A DNA stretch of 64,000 nt from Alphaproteobacteria bacterium (GTDB taxonomy: Bacteria > Pseudomonadota > Alphaproteobacteria > Micropepsales > Micropepsaceae), in contig JAGWNK010000016.1 in NCBI GenBank assembly GCA_028871345.1, positions 1 through 64,000 on the forward strand, in the 5' to 3' direction. The notes under the pieces were generated by a model, which saw only the letters and a list, made by a program, of their open reading frames with translations, did not search any database and was not told the DNA's origin. Numbering within the stretch: position 1 is the stretch's first letter; each line of letters starts with the position of its first letter. Both the position numbers and the translations under genes were made by a program. This document shows, piece by piece, positions 1 through 8,274 of the stretch.

Positions 1-12
1 CGCCTTTAGGCA

Positions 13-33
13 CAAGGAGCCTCCCGCTCCTTG
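13..33. repeat. Hairpin, 8-bp stem with 5-nt loop
   Basis: CAAGGAGC at 13-20 pairs exactly with GCTCCTTG at 26-33 around CTCCC. No T-run follows on either strand, so it is not a classical intrinsic terminator. It could end a transcript entering from the left. Confidence 0.4.
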
Positions 34-113
34 CGCGGACTACGACGACTTATCCCTACGAACGATCTGACGTATTGGTCCCAAAATGTCCGCACTCCCC
101 GACTTAGTTATTG

Positions 114-135
114 CGACCCGTTCGCGAACGGGTCG
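114..135. repeat. Perfect 22-bp palindrome
   Basis: The half-site CGACCCGTTCG (114-124) is followed directly by its exact reverse complement (125-135). There is no loop, so a dimeric protein site is more likely than an RNA hairpin. It lies about 525 bases upstream of the symporter start, so the gene it would serve is unclear. Confidence 0.5.
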
Positions 136-332
136 GCGAGCTTCTTGCTCTGTCGAGGGTAGCGGTATCACGGATAGCGGTTACCTGCCACGATCCTGCG
201 GGTGCAACTTATTCCAATGTGAGAATTTGCGCCAAACTGCTTCATAAATGTCACGCTTCCGGTCGGACACTTTGGGCCATGGCCAGGCAGTTGTTTGACG
301 CAGCGTCATCCGGCGCGGGCAAATCCTGTTGC

Positions 333-359
333 TTTACAGTTCTCCATTTATCATATAAT
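333..359 (+). promoter_or_regulatory. Candidate sigma-70 promoter
   Basis: TTTACA (333-338) and a perfect TATAAT (354-359) stand 15 bp apart in an AT-rich island of an otherwise GC-rich sequence. If used, transcription would start near 366 and give the symporter mRNA a leader of about 290 nt. The short spacer weakens the call. Confidence 0.35.
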
Positions 360-659
360 TACAGAAACGCGGTGAGCGAACCTCTGCCGGGTGCGCGTTA
401 TCGGCCGGGCGGCTCGGCGGTTGTCTTGCCGCAGACGGTGTCGCGGCCATCGGCTTGATGCCGGGGCGAGCCAAAGCCAATAGTGTGCGGAGGCAGACTG
501 GCCGGGACGGTGTGTTCTGCCGGGATGGCAAATGATCCGGCCGGTGCGGCCGCCAGTGCGGGGTTTTCGGGGCTTGCCGGCAGGACATGCCCGGCATTGA
601 AACAACAACAACAAGTGCGTCACGCACGCGATGTGCGGACCAGCAGGGGATAAGCGTAC

Positions 660-2309
660 ATGCATCTCTCACCACTCGACATCGGCGTCGTCGTTGTCTA
701 CGCGATCTTCATCTTCGTCCTGGCTCAGCTCGTCTCGCGCGAAAAAGCGGGCCATAAGAAGAACGCGCAGGACTACTTCCTGGCCAGCCGCGCCTTGCCC
801 TGGTGGGCCATCGGCACGTCGCTGATCGCAGCGAACATCTCAGCCGAGCAGATCATCGGCATGTCGGGTTCGGGCTATGCCATCGGCCTGGGCATTGCCT
901 CATATGAGTGGATGGCGGCCCTGACGCTGCTCATCGTCGGCAAGTTCTTCCTGCCGATCTTCCTGAAAAACCAGATCTACACGATGCCCGAGTTCCTGAA
1001 GCGCCGTTACGGGCGGGCCACTCAGTTCGTCATGGCCATCCTGTGGCTGCTGCTCTACGTCTTCGTGAATCTGACTTCGATCCTGTGGCTGGGCGCAACG
1101 GCAGTGCACACCGTCTCCGGCCTGACGCAGGACCAGAGCATCACGGTTCTTGCCGTATTCGCGGGTGCCTACGCCCTCTACGGCGGTCTCAAGGCCATCG
1201 CACTGACCGACGTCGTCCAGGTATCGATGCTGGTGATGGGCGGTCTGGTGATCGTCTACATCGCCCTCGAACGCGTTTCGGGCGGCACGGGCGTCGCCGG
1301 GCTGATCAGCGGATTCCACACACTGATGACCCACTCTCCCGACCACTTCCACATGATTCTCAAGCCCGACAGCAAGTTCTACAAGGACCTGCCGGGCATC
1401 TCGGTGATCGTCGGCGGCATGTGGATCGCCAATCTGTCCTACTGGGGCTTCAACCAGTACATCATTCAGCGTGCCCTGGCGGCCAAGAGCATCAACGAAG
1501 CCCAGAAAGGCATCGTGTTGGCGGCGTTCCTGAAGCTGCTGATCCCGGTGCTCGTGGTCGTCCCCGGCATTGCCGCCGTGATGCTCGCGCCCGGACTGCC
1601 GCGCCCCGACCAAGCCTATCCGACACTGATGACATTCCTGCCGAGCGGCCTGCTGGGGCTCGTCTTCGCAGCCCTGATCGCCGCAATCATCGCGTCGATG
1701 GGGTCGAAGATCAATTCCATCGCTACGATCTTCACGATCGACGTGTTCAAGACGTTCAGCAGGAACGCGTCCGAGCGGACGCTTGTGATCGTCGGGCGGC
1801 TGACGGCGGTCACGGCGCTCGTCATCGCCTGGTACACGGCCAAGCCCTTGCTGGGCAGCTGGGACCAGGGCTTCCAGTTCATCCAGGACTTCACGGGCTT
1901 CTTCACGCCCGGCATCGTCGTCATCTTCGTGCTGGGCATGTTCTGGCGCCGCTCCACGCAGGCCGGGGCTCTGACAGGCGCCATCGGCTCCGTCGTGCTG
2001 TCGGCATTGTGTTATTACGTCAAGTGGCCGCATGTCCCGTCGACCGATGCCTTTTGGCAGTCGCCGTCGATGGCACCGGTCGCCGCGTTTCTGACCAGGC
2101 TGGCCGATATCCCGTTCATGAACCGCATGGGCTATGTCTTCCTGATCTGCCTCGGGCTCAGCGTTCTGGTATCGCTCATGGGCAGGCCGAAGCCGGAGCG
2201 CGTCACGGTCGACGTCACCAATGTGAGCTACAAGACCAGCGTCTTCTTCAACGGAGCGTCGCTGCTGATCATCGCGATCCTCGTGGCGCTCTACACGGTG
2301 TTCTGGTGA
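660..2309 (+). CDS. Sodium:solute symporter (SSS/SGLT family)
   Basis: Inner-membrane transporter of 549 residues expected to import a sugar or sugar acid with Na+. It has more than a dozen hydrophobic segments. Family signatures include the stretch around residues 40-70 (FLASRALPWWAIGTSLIAAN, then the SAEQ...GMSGSGYA segment) and MPEFLKRRYG at 109-118. The start is preceded by AGGGGA about 9 nt upstream. The SMP-30 lactonase gene follows after 6 bp, so the two are probably one operon for uptake and lactone hydrolysis of a sugar or uronate. A glucuronate isomerase at 10.6 kb fits that idea. The exact substrate cannot be read from sequence. Confidence 0.9.
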   Translation: MHLSPLDIGVVVVYAIFIFVLAQLVSREKAGHKKNAQDYFLASRALPWWAIGTSLIAANISAEQIIGMSGSGYAIGLGIASYEWMAALTLLIVGKFFLPIFLKNQIYTMPEFLKRRYGRATQFVMAILWLLLYVFVNLTSILWLGATAVHTVSGLTQDQSITVLAVFAGAYALYGGLKAIALTDVVQVSMLVMGGLVIVYIALERVSGGTGVAGLISGFHTLMTHSPDHFHMILKPDSKFYKDLPGISVIVGGMWIANLSYWGFNQYIIQRALAAKSINEAQKGIVLAAFLKLLIPVLVVVPGIAAVMLAPGLPRPDQAYPTLMTFLPSGLLGLVFAALIAAIIASMGSKINSIATIFTIDVFKTFSRNASERTLVIVGRLTAVTALVIAWYTAKPLLGSWDQGFQFIQDFTGFFTPGIVVIFVLGMFWRRSTQAGALTGAIGSVVLSALCYYVKWPHVPSTDAFWQSPSMAPVAAFLTRLADIPFMNRMGYVFLICLGLSVLVSLMGRPKPERVTVDVTNVSYKTSVFFNGASLLIIAILVALYTVFW

Positions 2310-2315
2310 GGTTCG

Positions 2316-3197
2316 ATGCAGCTCCTGGGGAGCATCCGCGTCGGCAACGCGCTTGGGGAGGGCGCGTTGTGGGATGCCGAGGCTCAGGCGCTGTGGTGGA
2401 CGGACATCGAGGAGCGAAAGCTTTTCCGTTATGATTGGAGGGGACGGTCGCTTGGGCAGTATGCGCTGCCCGAGCGGCTGGGCTCGTTCGGCTTCGTGCG
2501 CAACAGCGAAGAACTCGTGGCGGCCTTCGAGACCGGGTTCGCATTCTTCAGCCCCGCGCGCAATACCGCCTCTTGGCTGAAGCGCATCGACGGATTGGGC
2601 CACGGCATGCGGTTCAACGACGGGCGCGTCGACTGCCGCGGGCGCTTCTGGGCCGGAACGATGGCGGAGACCGAGGCCGATACCGGCAACGCGGAGCTCT
2701 ACTGTCTGACGGGCGACGGCAGCGTGCATCGGCGCGAGCGCGGCCTCACCGTGTCGAACGGCTTGTGCTGGAGCCCCGATGGCCGGGTCATGTACCTCGC
2801 CGATTCCCCGCGCCACGCCATCTGGTGCTACGACTTCGAGGCGGAGACCGGCTGCATTTCCAACCGGCGGACCTTTGCCGCAACGCCTGCTGATGCGTTT
2901 CCCGACGGAGCGACGGTCGACTCGGAAGGCTTCCTCTGGAGCGCGCAGTGGGGGGCGGGGCGGGTGGTGCGCTACGCCCCGAACGGCGGGATCGAGCGCA
3001 TCGTCGAGGTACCGGCAAGCCAGCCCACCTGTGTCGCCTTTGGCGGACCTGACATGGACCTCTTGTTCGTGACGTCCGCCCGCGATGGCCTGGGCGAAGA
3101 GGCGTTGCGCAGCCAGGACGGCGCCGGCGACGTGTTCGTCTATCGTTCGGACGTGAAGGGCCTGCCAGAACCGCAGTTCCACGCCGCACGCGTGTAG
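2316..3197 (+). CDS. SMP-30/gluconolactonase/LRE family lactonase
   Basis: A 293-residue six-bladed beta-propeller enzyme that hydrolyses sugar lactones to aldonic acids. The three metal ligands of the SMP-30 family appear in the expected contexts: Glu15 (GEGALWD), Asn148 (VSNGLCWSPDG) and Asp197 (FPDGATVD). The conserved NDGRVDCRGRFWAGTM stretch is at 101-116. Start is ATG with GAGG 5 nt upstream. It lies 6 bp behind the symporter, so both are likely co-transcribed. The substrate could be gluconolactone, arabinolactone or a uronic-acid lactone. Confidence 0.9.
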   Translation: MQLLGSIRVGNALGEGALWDAEAQALWWTDIEERKLFRYDWRGRSLGQYALPERLGSFGFVRNSEELVAAFETGFAFFSPARNTASWLKRIDGLGHGMRFNDGRVDCRGRFWAGTMAETEADTGNAELYCLTGDGSVHRRERGLTVSNGLCWSPDGRVMYLADSPRHAIWCYDFEAETGCISNRRTFAATPADAFPDGATVDSEGFLWSAQWGAGRVVRYAPNGGIERIVEVPASQPTCVAFGGPDMDLLFVTSARDGLGEEALRSQDGAGDVFVYRSDVKGLPEPQFHAARV

Positions 3198-3210
3198 AAA
3201 TCGCCCGACA

Positions 3211-3885
3211 TCAGCGCCTGCCACCGACCTCGTCGAGATGCTTGAGAAGATCGCGCGGATCCTCGTAGACCCGTACCGCCCCTGAACGCTCGAGCTCGTC
3301 CTGCCCGTAGCCGCCGGAAAGCAGGCCTACCCCCAGCGCCCGGCAGCGGCGCGCCGCCAGCATGTCCCAGATACTGTCTCCGACCACGACGGCGTTCTCG
3401 ATCGGCGCGCCAAGGCGCTCCGCAGCGGTCAGAAACAGATCGGGATCGGGTTTGGCATAGCGCACCTGATCGCGCGTGACGACCGGCACTTTCGAGGCAT
3501 CGACGCCCAAGGCGTCCAAATTGGCGGCGGCCGTTTCGATGCGTCCGCTGGTGGCGATGGCCCACGGAATGCCGCCAGCGGTCAGGCTAGCGAGCAGCTC
3601 GCGGGCACCCGGCAGCGGCTTCACGGACGCAATATTCCGCTTATAGGCCTCGGTGTGGCGCGCCCGCAGACGCGACAGTAGCTCCGGCGTGATTTCCAGG
3701 CCGGTCTCCCGAAGGAGTTGGTCGGTGAAAAGCCCGCCGCTCATGCCGATCTTGCGGTGAATCCGCCAGACGGAAAGCTCGATTCCCTCGGAATCCAGGG
3801 CTTCCATCCAGGCCATGACGTGCTGATACACGCTGTCGACCAGAGTTCCATCGAGATCGAACAAGAACACGGACTGGATGTGCAT
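3211..3885 (-). CDS. HAD-superfamily phosphatase (phosphoglycolate phosphatase/beta-phosphoglucomutase-like)
   Basis: A 224-residue cytoplasmic hydrolase with all four HAD motifs: the DLDGT nucleophile motif (Asp10, Asp12), ATSG at 111-114, Lys145 (RYAKPDP) and VVGDSIWD with Asp170 and Asp174. The helical cap between motifs I and II is of the type that acts on small sugar phosphates or phosphoglycolate. A good GAGG site precedes the ATG by 6 nt. It converges with the lactonase gene (13-bp gap) and diverges from the TPR gene. The substrate is unknown. Confidence 0.85.
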   Translation of the reverse strand: MHIQSVFLFDLDGTLVDSVYQHVMAWMEALDSEGIELSVWRIHRKIGMSGGLFTDQLLRETGLEITPELLSRLRARHTEAYKRNIASVKPLPGARELLASLTAGGIPWAIATSGRIETAAANLDALGVDASKVPVVTRDQVRYAKPDPDLFLTAAERLGAPIENAVVVGDSIWDMLAARRCRALGVGLLSGGYGQDELERSGAVRVYEDPRDLLKHLDEVGGRR

Positions 3886-3965
3886 GGGTTACCTCAATGG
3901 CCGGCGGTACGCCTTGCTTAAAGTGCATCCTGCACCGCGGCAAGGCGGACTGCGGCGTCAATGCC

Positions 3966-3995
3966 TTGGCGGCAGGGTAAGCGTTGCACTAAAAT
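3966..3995 (+). promoter_or_regulatory. Candidate promoter of the TPR gene
   Basis: TTGGCG (3966-3971) and TAAAAT (3990-3995) are 18 bp apart in the 170-bp gap between the divergent HAD and TPR genes. A start near 4002 would leave a 54-nt leader before ATG 4056. The match is partial. Confidence 0.3.
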
Positions 3996-4055
3996 TCGTC
4001 GGGTACGGCCGCGCCAAACGCGGGGAAACATGGCGCAGGTCTTAGGAGGGTTATC

Positions 4056-4730
4056 ATGCGACGCTTGCGCACTTCATCCGCCATCCTGGCCGTTGCGGCC
4101 GCTCTTGCCTTCATAGGACCGAGCAGCATGGCGTGGGCCGATGCGGCCTACGACCAGGCGACGGAACTCGAAATCGCTGCCATGGATCTGCAACAAAAGG
4201 GTGATCTTGACGGCGCGATCGCCAAGTACCGCCAGGCGGTGCAGACCTATCCGAAGTCGAAGGCGTTCAAGGAGAACCTCGCTGCGGCCCTAAACTCCGC
4301 CGGCGTCGCCAAGTATCAGGCCAAGGATTACGCGGGCGCCGTCGCGCTCTTCAACGAGGCACTGGCCAACGTTCCGGATTTCAAGCGTGCCAAGGACAAC
4401 CTGGCCATCGTGCAGGGCGACCAGATCAACACCGAAGGCATGGCCCTGTTCAAGGCGGGCGATTTCCAGGGCGCCATCGTGAAGTTCAAGCAGGTGCTTG
4501 ATCTGCAACCCAACAACAAGGGCGCGCGCGCCAATTGCGATGCCGCCGAGGCCGAACTTGCCATCAAGGCCGGAGACCCCGCAACGGCGGTCGCGAAACT
4601 GCAGGAAGCGGTGAGCATTGTGCCCAACAGCGCCTTCCTGCAGCAGAAGCTGGCGGAAGCACAGGCTGCCCTTGCGCAGGCGCAGGCAGAGGCGGAGAAA
4701 AACAAGCAGAACCAGAAGCCGCAGCAGTAA
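4056..4730 (+). CDS. Secreted tetratricopeptide-repeat protein
   Basis: A 224-residue protein with a signal peptide (Arg-rich start, hydrophobic core, likely cleavage after AWA near residue 29). TPR-type helices follow (GDLDGAIAKYRQAVQTYP, KDYAGAVALFNEALANVP, GDFQGAIVKFKQVLDLQP, GDPATAVAKLQEAVSIVP), then a Gln/Ala/Lys-rich helical tail. It is expected in the periplasm as a protein-binding scaffold. A very strong ribosome site (AGGAGGG) lies 6 nt before the ATG, suggesting high expression. No specific family or partner is evident. Confidence 0.8.
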   Translation: MRRLRTSSAILAVAAALAFIGPSSMAWADAAYDQATELEIAAMDLQQKGDLDGAIAKYRQAVQTYPKSKAFKENLAAALNSAGVAKYQAKDYAGAVALFNEALANVPDFKRAKDNLAIVQGDQINTEGMALFKAGDFQGAIVKFKQVLDLQPNNKGARANCDAAEAELAIKAGDPATAVAKLQEAVSIVPNSAFLQQKLAEAQAALAQAQAEAEKNKQNQKPQQ

Positions 4731-4741
4731 ACGCGCGGGCC

Positions 4742-5884
4742 CTACGACGACAGCGCCTGGTCGAGATCGGCCAGCAGGTCGGATTTGTCCTCGATGCCGA
4801 CGGACAACCGCAGCAGGTCGGGCGGGCATGGCGTATCCGGTCCCTCGACCGAGGCGCGCTGCTCCAGAAGGCTCTCGACTCCGCCAAGCGACGTCGCGCG
4901 CTTCCAGATCTGGACACGCGCGGCGGTCGCGATGGCCGCCGCCTCGCCGCCTTTGACCCTTATGGACAGCATGGCGCCAAAGCCTCCCGCCATCTGACGC
5001 GCGGCGACGGCGTGGCCGGGAGAATCCGGCAGGCCGGGGTAGAGCACCTGTCCCACGCGCGGATGCTTCACCAAGGCTTCCGCCAGATATTGTGCATTGG
5101 CGGCCGCCGCGCGCACCCGCGGAAACAGCGTGCGCATGCCCCGCAACAGGAGCCAGGACTCGAAGGAGCCCAGGATGCCGCCTTGCTGGGTGCGCACTGC
5201 GGCGATGCGCGCCCACGCCTCGTCCTTCTGGCGCGTCACCAGCGCGCCGGCCAGCAAGTCGGAGTGGCCGTTGAGATACTTGGTGGCCGAATGCATCACG
5301 ATGTCGGCGCCGAGCGCGAGCGGCTGCGTGAACACCGGCGTCGCCACCGTGGAGTCGACCACCATGCGGGCGCCGGCGCCATGGGCCAGCCGACCGATGG
5401 CATCGATGTCGAAGATGTGCCACAGCGGATTGGCAGGCGTCTCGACCCAGACCAGCGCCGTCTTGCCGGGGCGCAAGGCGCCCTTCACCGCGCCAAGGTC
5501 GGTCATGTCGACAAAATCGACGCCGAGACCCCAACGGTCCGCGAAATCGCGCAGCCAATGGCGGAACGACCAGTACATCACGGTCGGCGCCACCACGTGA
5601 TCGCCCGGCCTGAGCGCCTGGAACACGGAGGTTGCCGCCGCCATGCCGGAGGCGAACAGCATTGCCGCCTCGCCTTTCTCCAACGCTGCCAGGAGCTGCT
5701 CGGGTTGGTCGAAGGCCGGATTGTCGGTGCGCGCATAACTGCGCCCCGACCTGTACTGGTTGTCCGGATCGCGCAGGAAGGTCGAGGAGGCGTGCAGTGG
5801 CGGCGCCACCGCTTTGGTGTGTTCGTCGATCCAGCCCAATCCCTGGGCCGCCAGCGTCTCAGGCTTCTTCTTGTCGTGGTCCAT
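4742..5884 (-). CDS. metC: PLP-dependent trans-sulfuration enzyme (cystathionine beta-lyase-like)
   Basis: A 380-residue Cys/Met-metabolism PLP enzyme. The Schiff-base lysine sits in SATKYLNGHSDLL (Lys202 from this start). Other family landmarks are SGMAAAT, ETPANPLWHI and DSTVATPVFTQPL near the substrate and cofactor sites. It should cleave cystathionine to homocysteine, although cystathionine gamma-synthase/lyase relatives cannot be excluded. I chose ATG 5884 because GGAGG lies 5 nt upstream; the longer frame to 5923 lacks such a site. It converges with the TPR gene (11-bp gap) and diverges from the thiolase gene. Confidence 0.8.
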   Translation of the reverse strand: MDHDKKKPETLAAQGLGWIDEHTKAVAPPLHASSTFLRDPDNQYRSGRSYARTDNPAFDQPEQLLAALEKGEAAMLFASGMAAATSVFQALRPGDHVVAPTVMYWSFRHWLRDFADRWGLGVDFVDMTDLGAVKGALRPGKTALVWVETPANPLWHIFDIDAIGRLAHGAGARMVVDSTVATPVFTQPLALGADIVMHSATKYLNGHSDLLAGALVTRQKDEAWARIAAVRTQQGGILGSFESWLLLRGMRTLFPRVRAAAANAQYLAEALVKHPRVGQVLYPGLPDSPGHAVAARQMAGGFGAMLSIRVKGGEAAAIATAARVQIWKRATSLGGVESLLEQRASVEGPDTPCPPDLLRLSVGIEDKSDLLADLDQALSS

Positions 5885-5996
5885 GACCGCCTCCGCCGCC
5901 AGCTTACGGCAGACGAAGAGCATGTCACGATCTATTCTTGCCTTTCCCCTGCGCCAAACTGTTATGCCTGCATGACCAACAGAAAGGACGATGGCG

Positions 5997-7166
5997 ATGA
6001 GCGATGCTTACATCGTGACCGCCGTGCGCACGGCGGGGGGCCGCAAAGGGGGCCGTCTCAAGGACTGGCATCCCGTCGATCTGGCTGCCGCTGTGATCGA
6101 CGCCGTGGTGAGCCGCGCCGGTGCCGATCCCTCCGCGATCGACGACGTCATCCTGGGCTCGGTGATGCAGATCGGCGAGCAGGCGGTGAACGTGGCGCGC
6201 AACGCCGTGCTTGCCTCCAAGCTGCCCATCACCGTGCCCGGAACCAGCGTCGACCGACAGTGCGGCTCGTCGCAGCAGGCGCTGCATTTCGCGGCGCAGG
6301 CGGTGAAGGCGGGCGCCATGGACCTCGTCATCGCCGGCGGCGTCGAGAGCATGACGCGCGTGCCGATGGGACTGTCCGTGATGCTGCCGGCCCAGAACAA
6401 CTACGGCACGTACATGAGCCCGGCGCTTGCCGCGCGCTACGGCGTCGTGCCGTTCAGCCAGTTCCTCGGCGCCGAGATGATGGCGGAGAAATACGGGCTG
6501 TCGCGCGAGGAGCTGGACGCCTTCGCTTATGACAGCCACCGCAAGGCCGCCGCAGCCACGAAGGCCCAAGCCTTCGCCGACGAGATCCTGCCCTTGCCGG
6601 TCCAGGCGGAAGGCCGTGAGATCACCCATGACAGCGACGAAGGCATCCGCTTCGACGCCAGCCTGGAAGCCATCAGGGCCGTCAAGCTGATCCGGGAAGG
6701 CGGCATGATCACCGCCGCCACCTCAAGCCAGATTTGCGACGGCGCCTCGGCGCTGCTGATCGCCAGCGACGCCGGACTGAAGATGACCGGCACCAAACCG
6801 CTGGCGCGCATCCACACCATGTGCGTGCTGGGCGGCGATCCGGTGATCATGCTGGAGACTCCCATCGCCGCCACGGGGCGGGCTCTGGCCAAGGCGGGGC
6901 TGAGGCTCTCGGACATCGACCTTTTCGAGGTCAACGAGGCGTTCGCATCGGTGCCTCTGGCCTGGCTGAAGGAGACCGGCGCCGACCCGGCCCGGCTCAA
7001 TGTGCGCGGTGGCGCCATTGCCTTGGGCCATCCGTTGGGCGCCACAGGCACCAAGCTGATGACGACGCTGATCCATGCCTTGCAGGATGGAAACAAGCGC
7101 TACGGCCTGCAGACCATGTGCGAAGGCGGCGGCATGGCGAACGTGACGATCGTAGAACGGCTGTAG
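5997..7166 (+). CDS. Acetyl-CoA C-acyltransferase (thiolase)
   Basis: A 389-residue thiolase that condenses or cleaves acyl-CoA and acetyl-CoA. The acylated cysteine is Cys89 (SVDRQCGSSQQAL), the catalytic histidine is His345 (ALGHPLGATGTK) and the second cysteine is Cys375 (MCEGGGMANVTIV). ATG 5997 is preferred over ATG 5991 because AAGGA then lies about 8 nt upstream rather than 3. It stands alone, with no hydroxyacyl-CoA dehydrogenase or PHB synthase next to it. It could serve beta-oxidation, acetoacetyl-CoA formation or a branched-acid route. Confidence 0.9.
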   Translation: MSDAYIVTAVRTAGGRKGGRLKDWHPVDLAAAVIDAVVSRAGADPSAIDDVILGSVMQIGEQAVNVARNAVLASKLPITVPGTSVDRQCGSSQQALHFAAQAVKAGAMDLVIAGGVESMTRVPMGLSVMLPAQNNYGTYMSPALAARYGVVPFSQFLGAEMMAEKYGLSREELDAFAYDSHRKAAAATKAQAFADEILPLPVQAEGREITHDSDEGIRFDASLEAIRAVKLIREGGMITAATSSQICDGASALLIASDAGLKMTGTKPLARIHTMCVLGGDPVIMLETPIAATGRALAKAGLRLSDIDLFEVNEAFASVPLAWLKETGADPARLNVRGGAIALGHPLGATGTKLMTTLIHALQDGNKRYGLQTMCEGGGMANVTIVERL

Positions 7167-7705
7167 CGCGCCTATGCGAAAGGCGGGACACTGGATGCGC
7201 CGCGACAACCGTCGCAACGATCCTGACCCGCCCTGCGCACAAAAGCGGCCGGCAAGCGCCTTCTGCCATCGCAGAAACCGACATGCACCTTGGCTTTATT
7301 CCACGGATGGCGCGGAGCAGGCGTTTGCCATGCGGCCTCGGCCGCTACGCCGGCTTGCTTCGCTGGGAGGCGCGCGAGTTCGCTTCCCGGGGTCCTGTAT
7401 GGCCTCGCGTCATCTTCGGATCGGAACCTTCCAACGTTCGCGATCGAACATCGTCGACACTCCCAGGCCACGTTCGAACAAATGGGGAACTGCAATCGCG
7501 GGTTCAAGGGGTGCGACAAAATATACTTTCTTGATACGGCATCTCAGTCGCGGGGAGAAAATCACGGTCCGTCGCTTCGCAGGCATGGTCCATATCCCGC
7601 CTCACGGCTGCACTCTTGGACGGGCAATCCAATTCGGAAATTGAGACACACCGACGGACGCCGCGGGTCATTCCGCCGCGGGCGATGACGGCGGTCGCGC
7701 CAGCA
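7167..7705. other. 539-bp gap without a supported gene
   Basis: Several overlapping open frames exist but none has a ribosome site, protein-like composition or known family. The region holds short inverted repeats around GTTCG/CGAAC at about 7436-7450. I see nothing else. Confidence 0.4.
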
Positions 7706-8062
7706 TCACCGGCCCGCGTAAGCCAGCCAGATCCGCGAAAGATAGCGCAGCGGATCGGGCAGCGTGCTGTCCACGGGATGGCTTTCGACGATGCGCAAGC
7801 CGGCCTTCACGCCCGTGGCCCACACGACGATGACCTTGTGCGCCATCCGGTTGCGGACGTCGAGAAGGACGGCGCCGGGCGGGATCGTGCGCGATCGCGG
7901 CAGGCGGACGCGGGCGCCCGTGGACGACATATCGAGGATCGTGCAATCGAAGTATTGCGCGCCGCCACCATGCACGATGGCTGCGGAGCGAAGAACGCCG
8001 GCGCGCGCGTCGCGACGCCTGGCGCGCCCGATGTCTTCTCCGCCCTCGTCCATGCCGGACAT
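7706..8062 (-). CDS. PilZ-domain protein (c-di-GMP binding)
   Basis: A small protein of 118 residues made almost entirely of one PilZ domain. It has the arginine cluster RARRRDAR near the start and the DMSSTGARVRLP motif about 30 residues later, the two elements that bind cyclic di-GMP. The open frame runs much further upstream, but its codons there do not look protein-like. GAAGGA lies 5 nt before ATG 8062 (3 nt closer for ATG 8065). A stand-alone PilZ protein usually relays c-di-GMP to motility or polysaccharide production; its target here is unknown. Confidence 0.7.
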   Translation of the reverse strand: MSGMDEGGEDIGRARRRDARAGVLRSAAIVHGGGAQYFDCTILDMSSTGARVRLPRSRTIPPGAVLLDVRNRMAHKVIVVWATGVKAGLRIVESHPVDSTLPDPLRYLSRIWLAYAGR

Positions 8063-8198
8063 CATCTTCCTTCGAGCGCATGCACGCTCATGGCCAATCA
8101 AGGCGAACACTACGCGCAGTGCAACGAGGAACCGTGAATCGGCGCCAGGCAGACGGCATTGGCCGGTCATCGTGGTTACCCAGACGTTGACGCCGCAC

Positions 8199-8224
8199 GG
8201 GGGGCCAATGCGGGGGGGCCAATG
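8199..8224. repeat. Short direct repeat, two 12-bp copies
   Basis: GGGGGGCCAATG occurs at 8199-8210 and again at 8213-8224. The copies lie between the PilZ gene and the PEP-CTERM terminator. They could reflect slippage at a G-run and carry no clear signal. Confidence 0.5.
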
Positions 8225-8225
8225 A

Positions 8226-8255
8226 AAAGGGCCGCCCGACTGCGGACGGCCCTTT
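8226..8255 (-). terminator. Intrinsic terminator of the PEP-CTERM gene
   Basis: AAAGGGCCG (8226-8234) pairs with CGGCCCTTT (8247-8255), and an inner CCG/CGG pair extends the stem. On the minus strand it is followed by TTTTC. It lies 19 bases past the stop codon at 8275. Confidence 0.75.
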
Positions 8256-8274
8256 GACAGGCTCGATATGAGGC

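Larger units (their letters stand above)
1..659. other. Non-coding leader region before the symporter gene
   Basis: I find no convincing gene on either strand here. The open frames present have no start signal and no recognisable family. The stretch holds a hairpin at 13-33, a perfect palindrome at 114-135 and a promoter-like pair at 333-359. The last 200 bases before the symporter are GC-rich with short hairpins. Part of it may be the 3' end of a unit lying outside the window. Confidence 0.5.

Noticed and set aside
1-110. tRNA or rRNA fragment at the left edge
   Set aside because: No cloverleaf, anticodon arm or rRNA signature could be built from the sequence.
900-3224. 774-codon frame opposite the symporter and lactonase
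   Set aside because: Shadow of two intact genes, without protein-like features.
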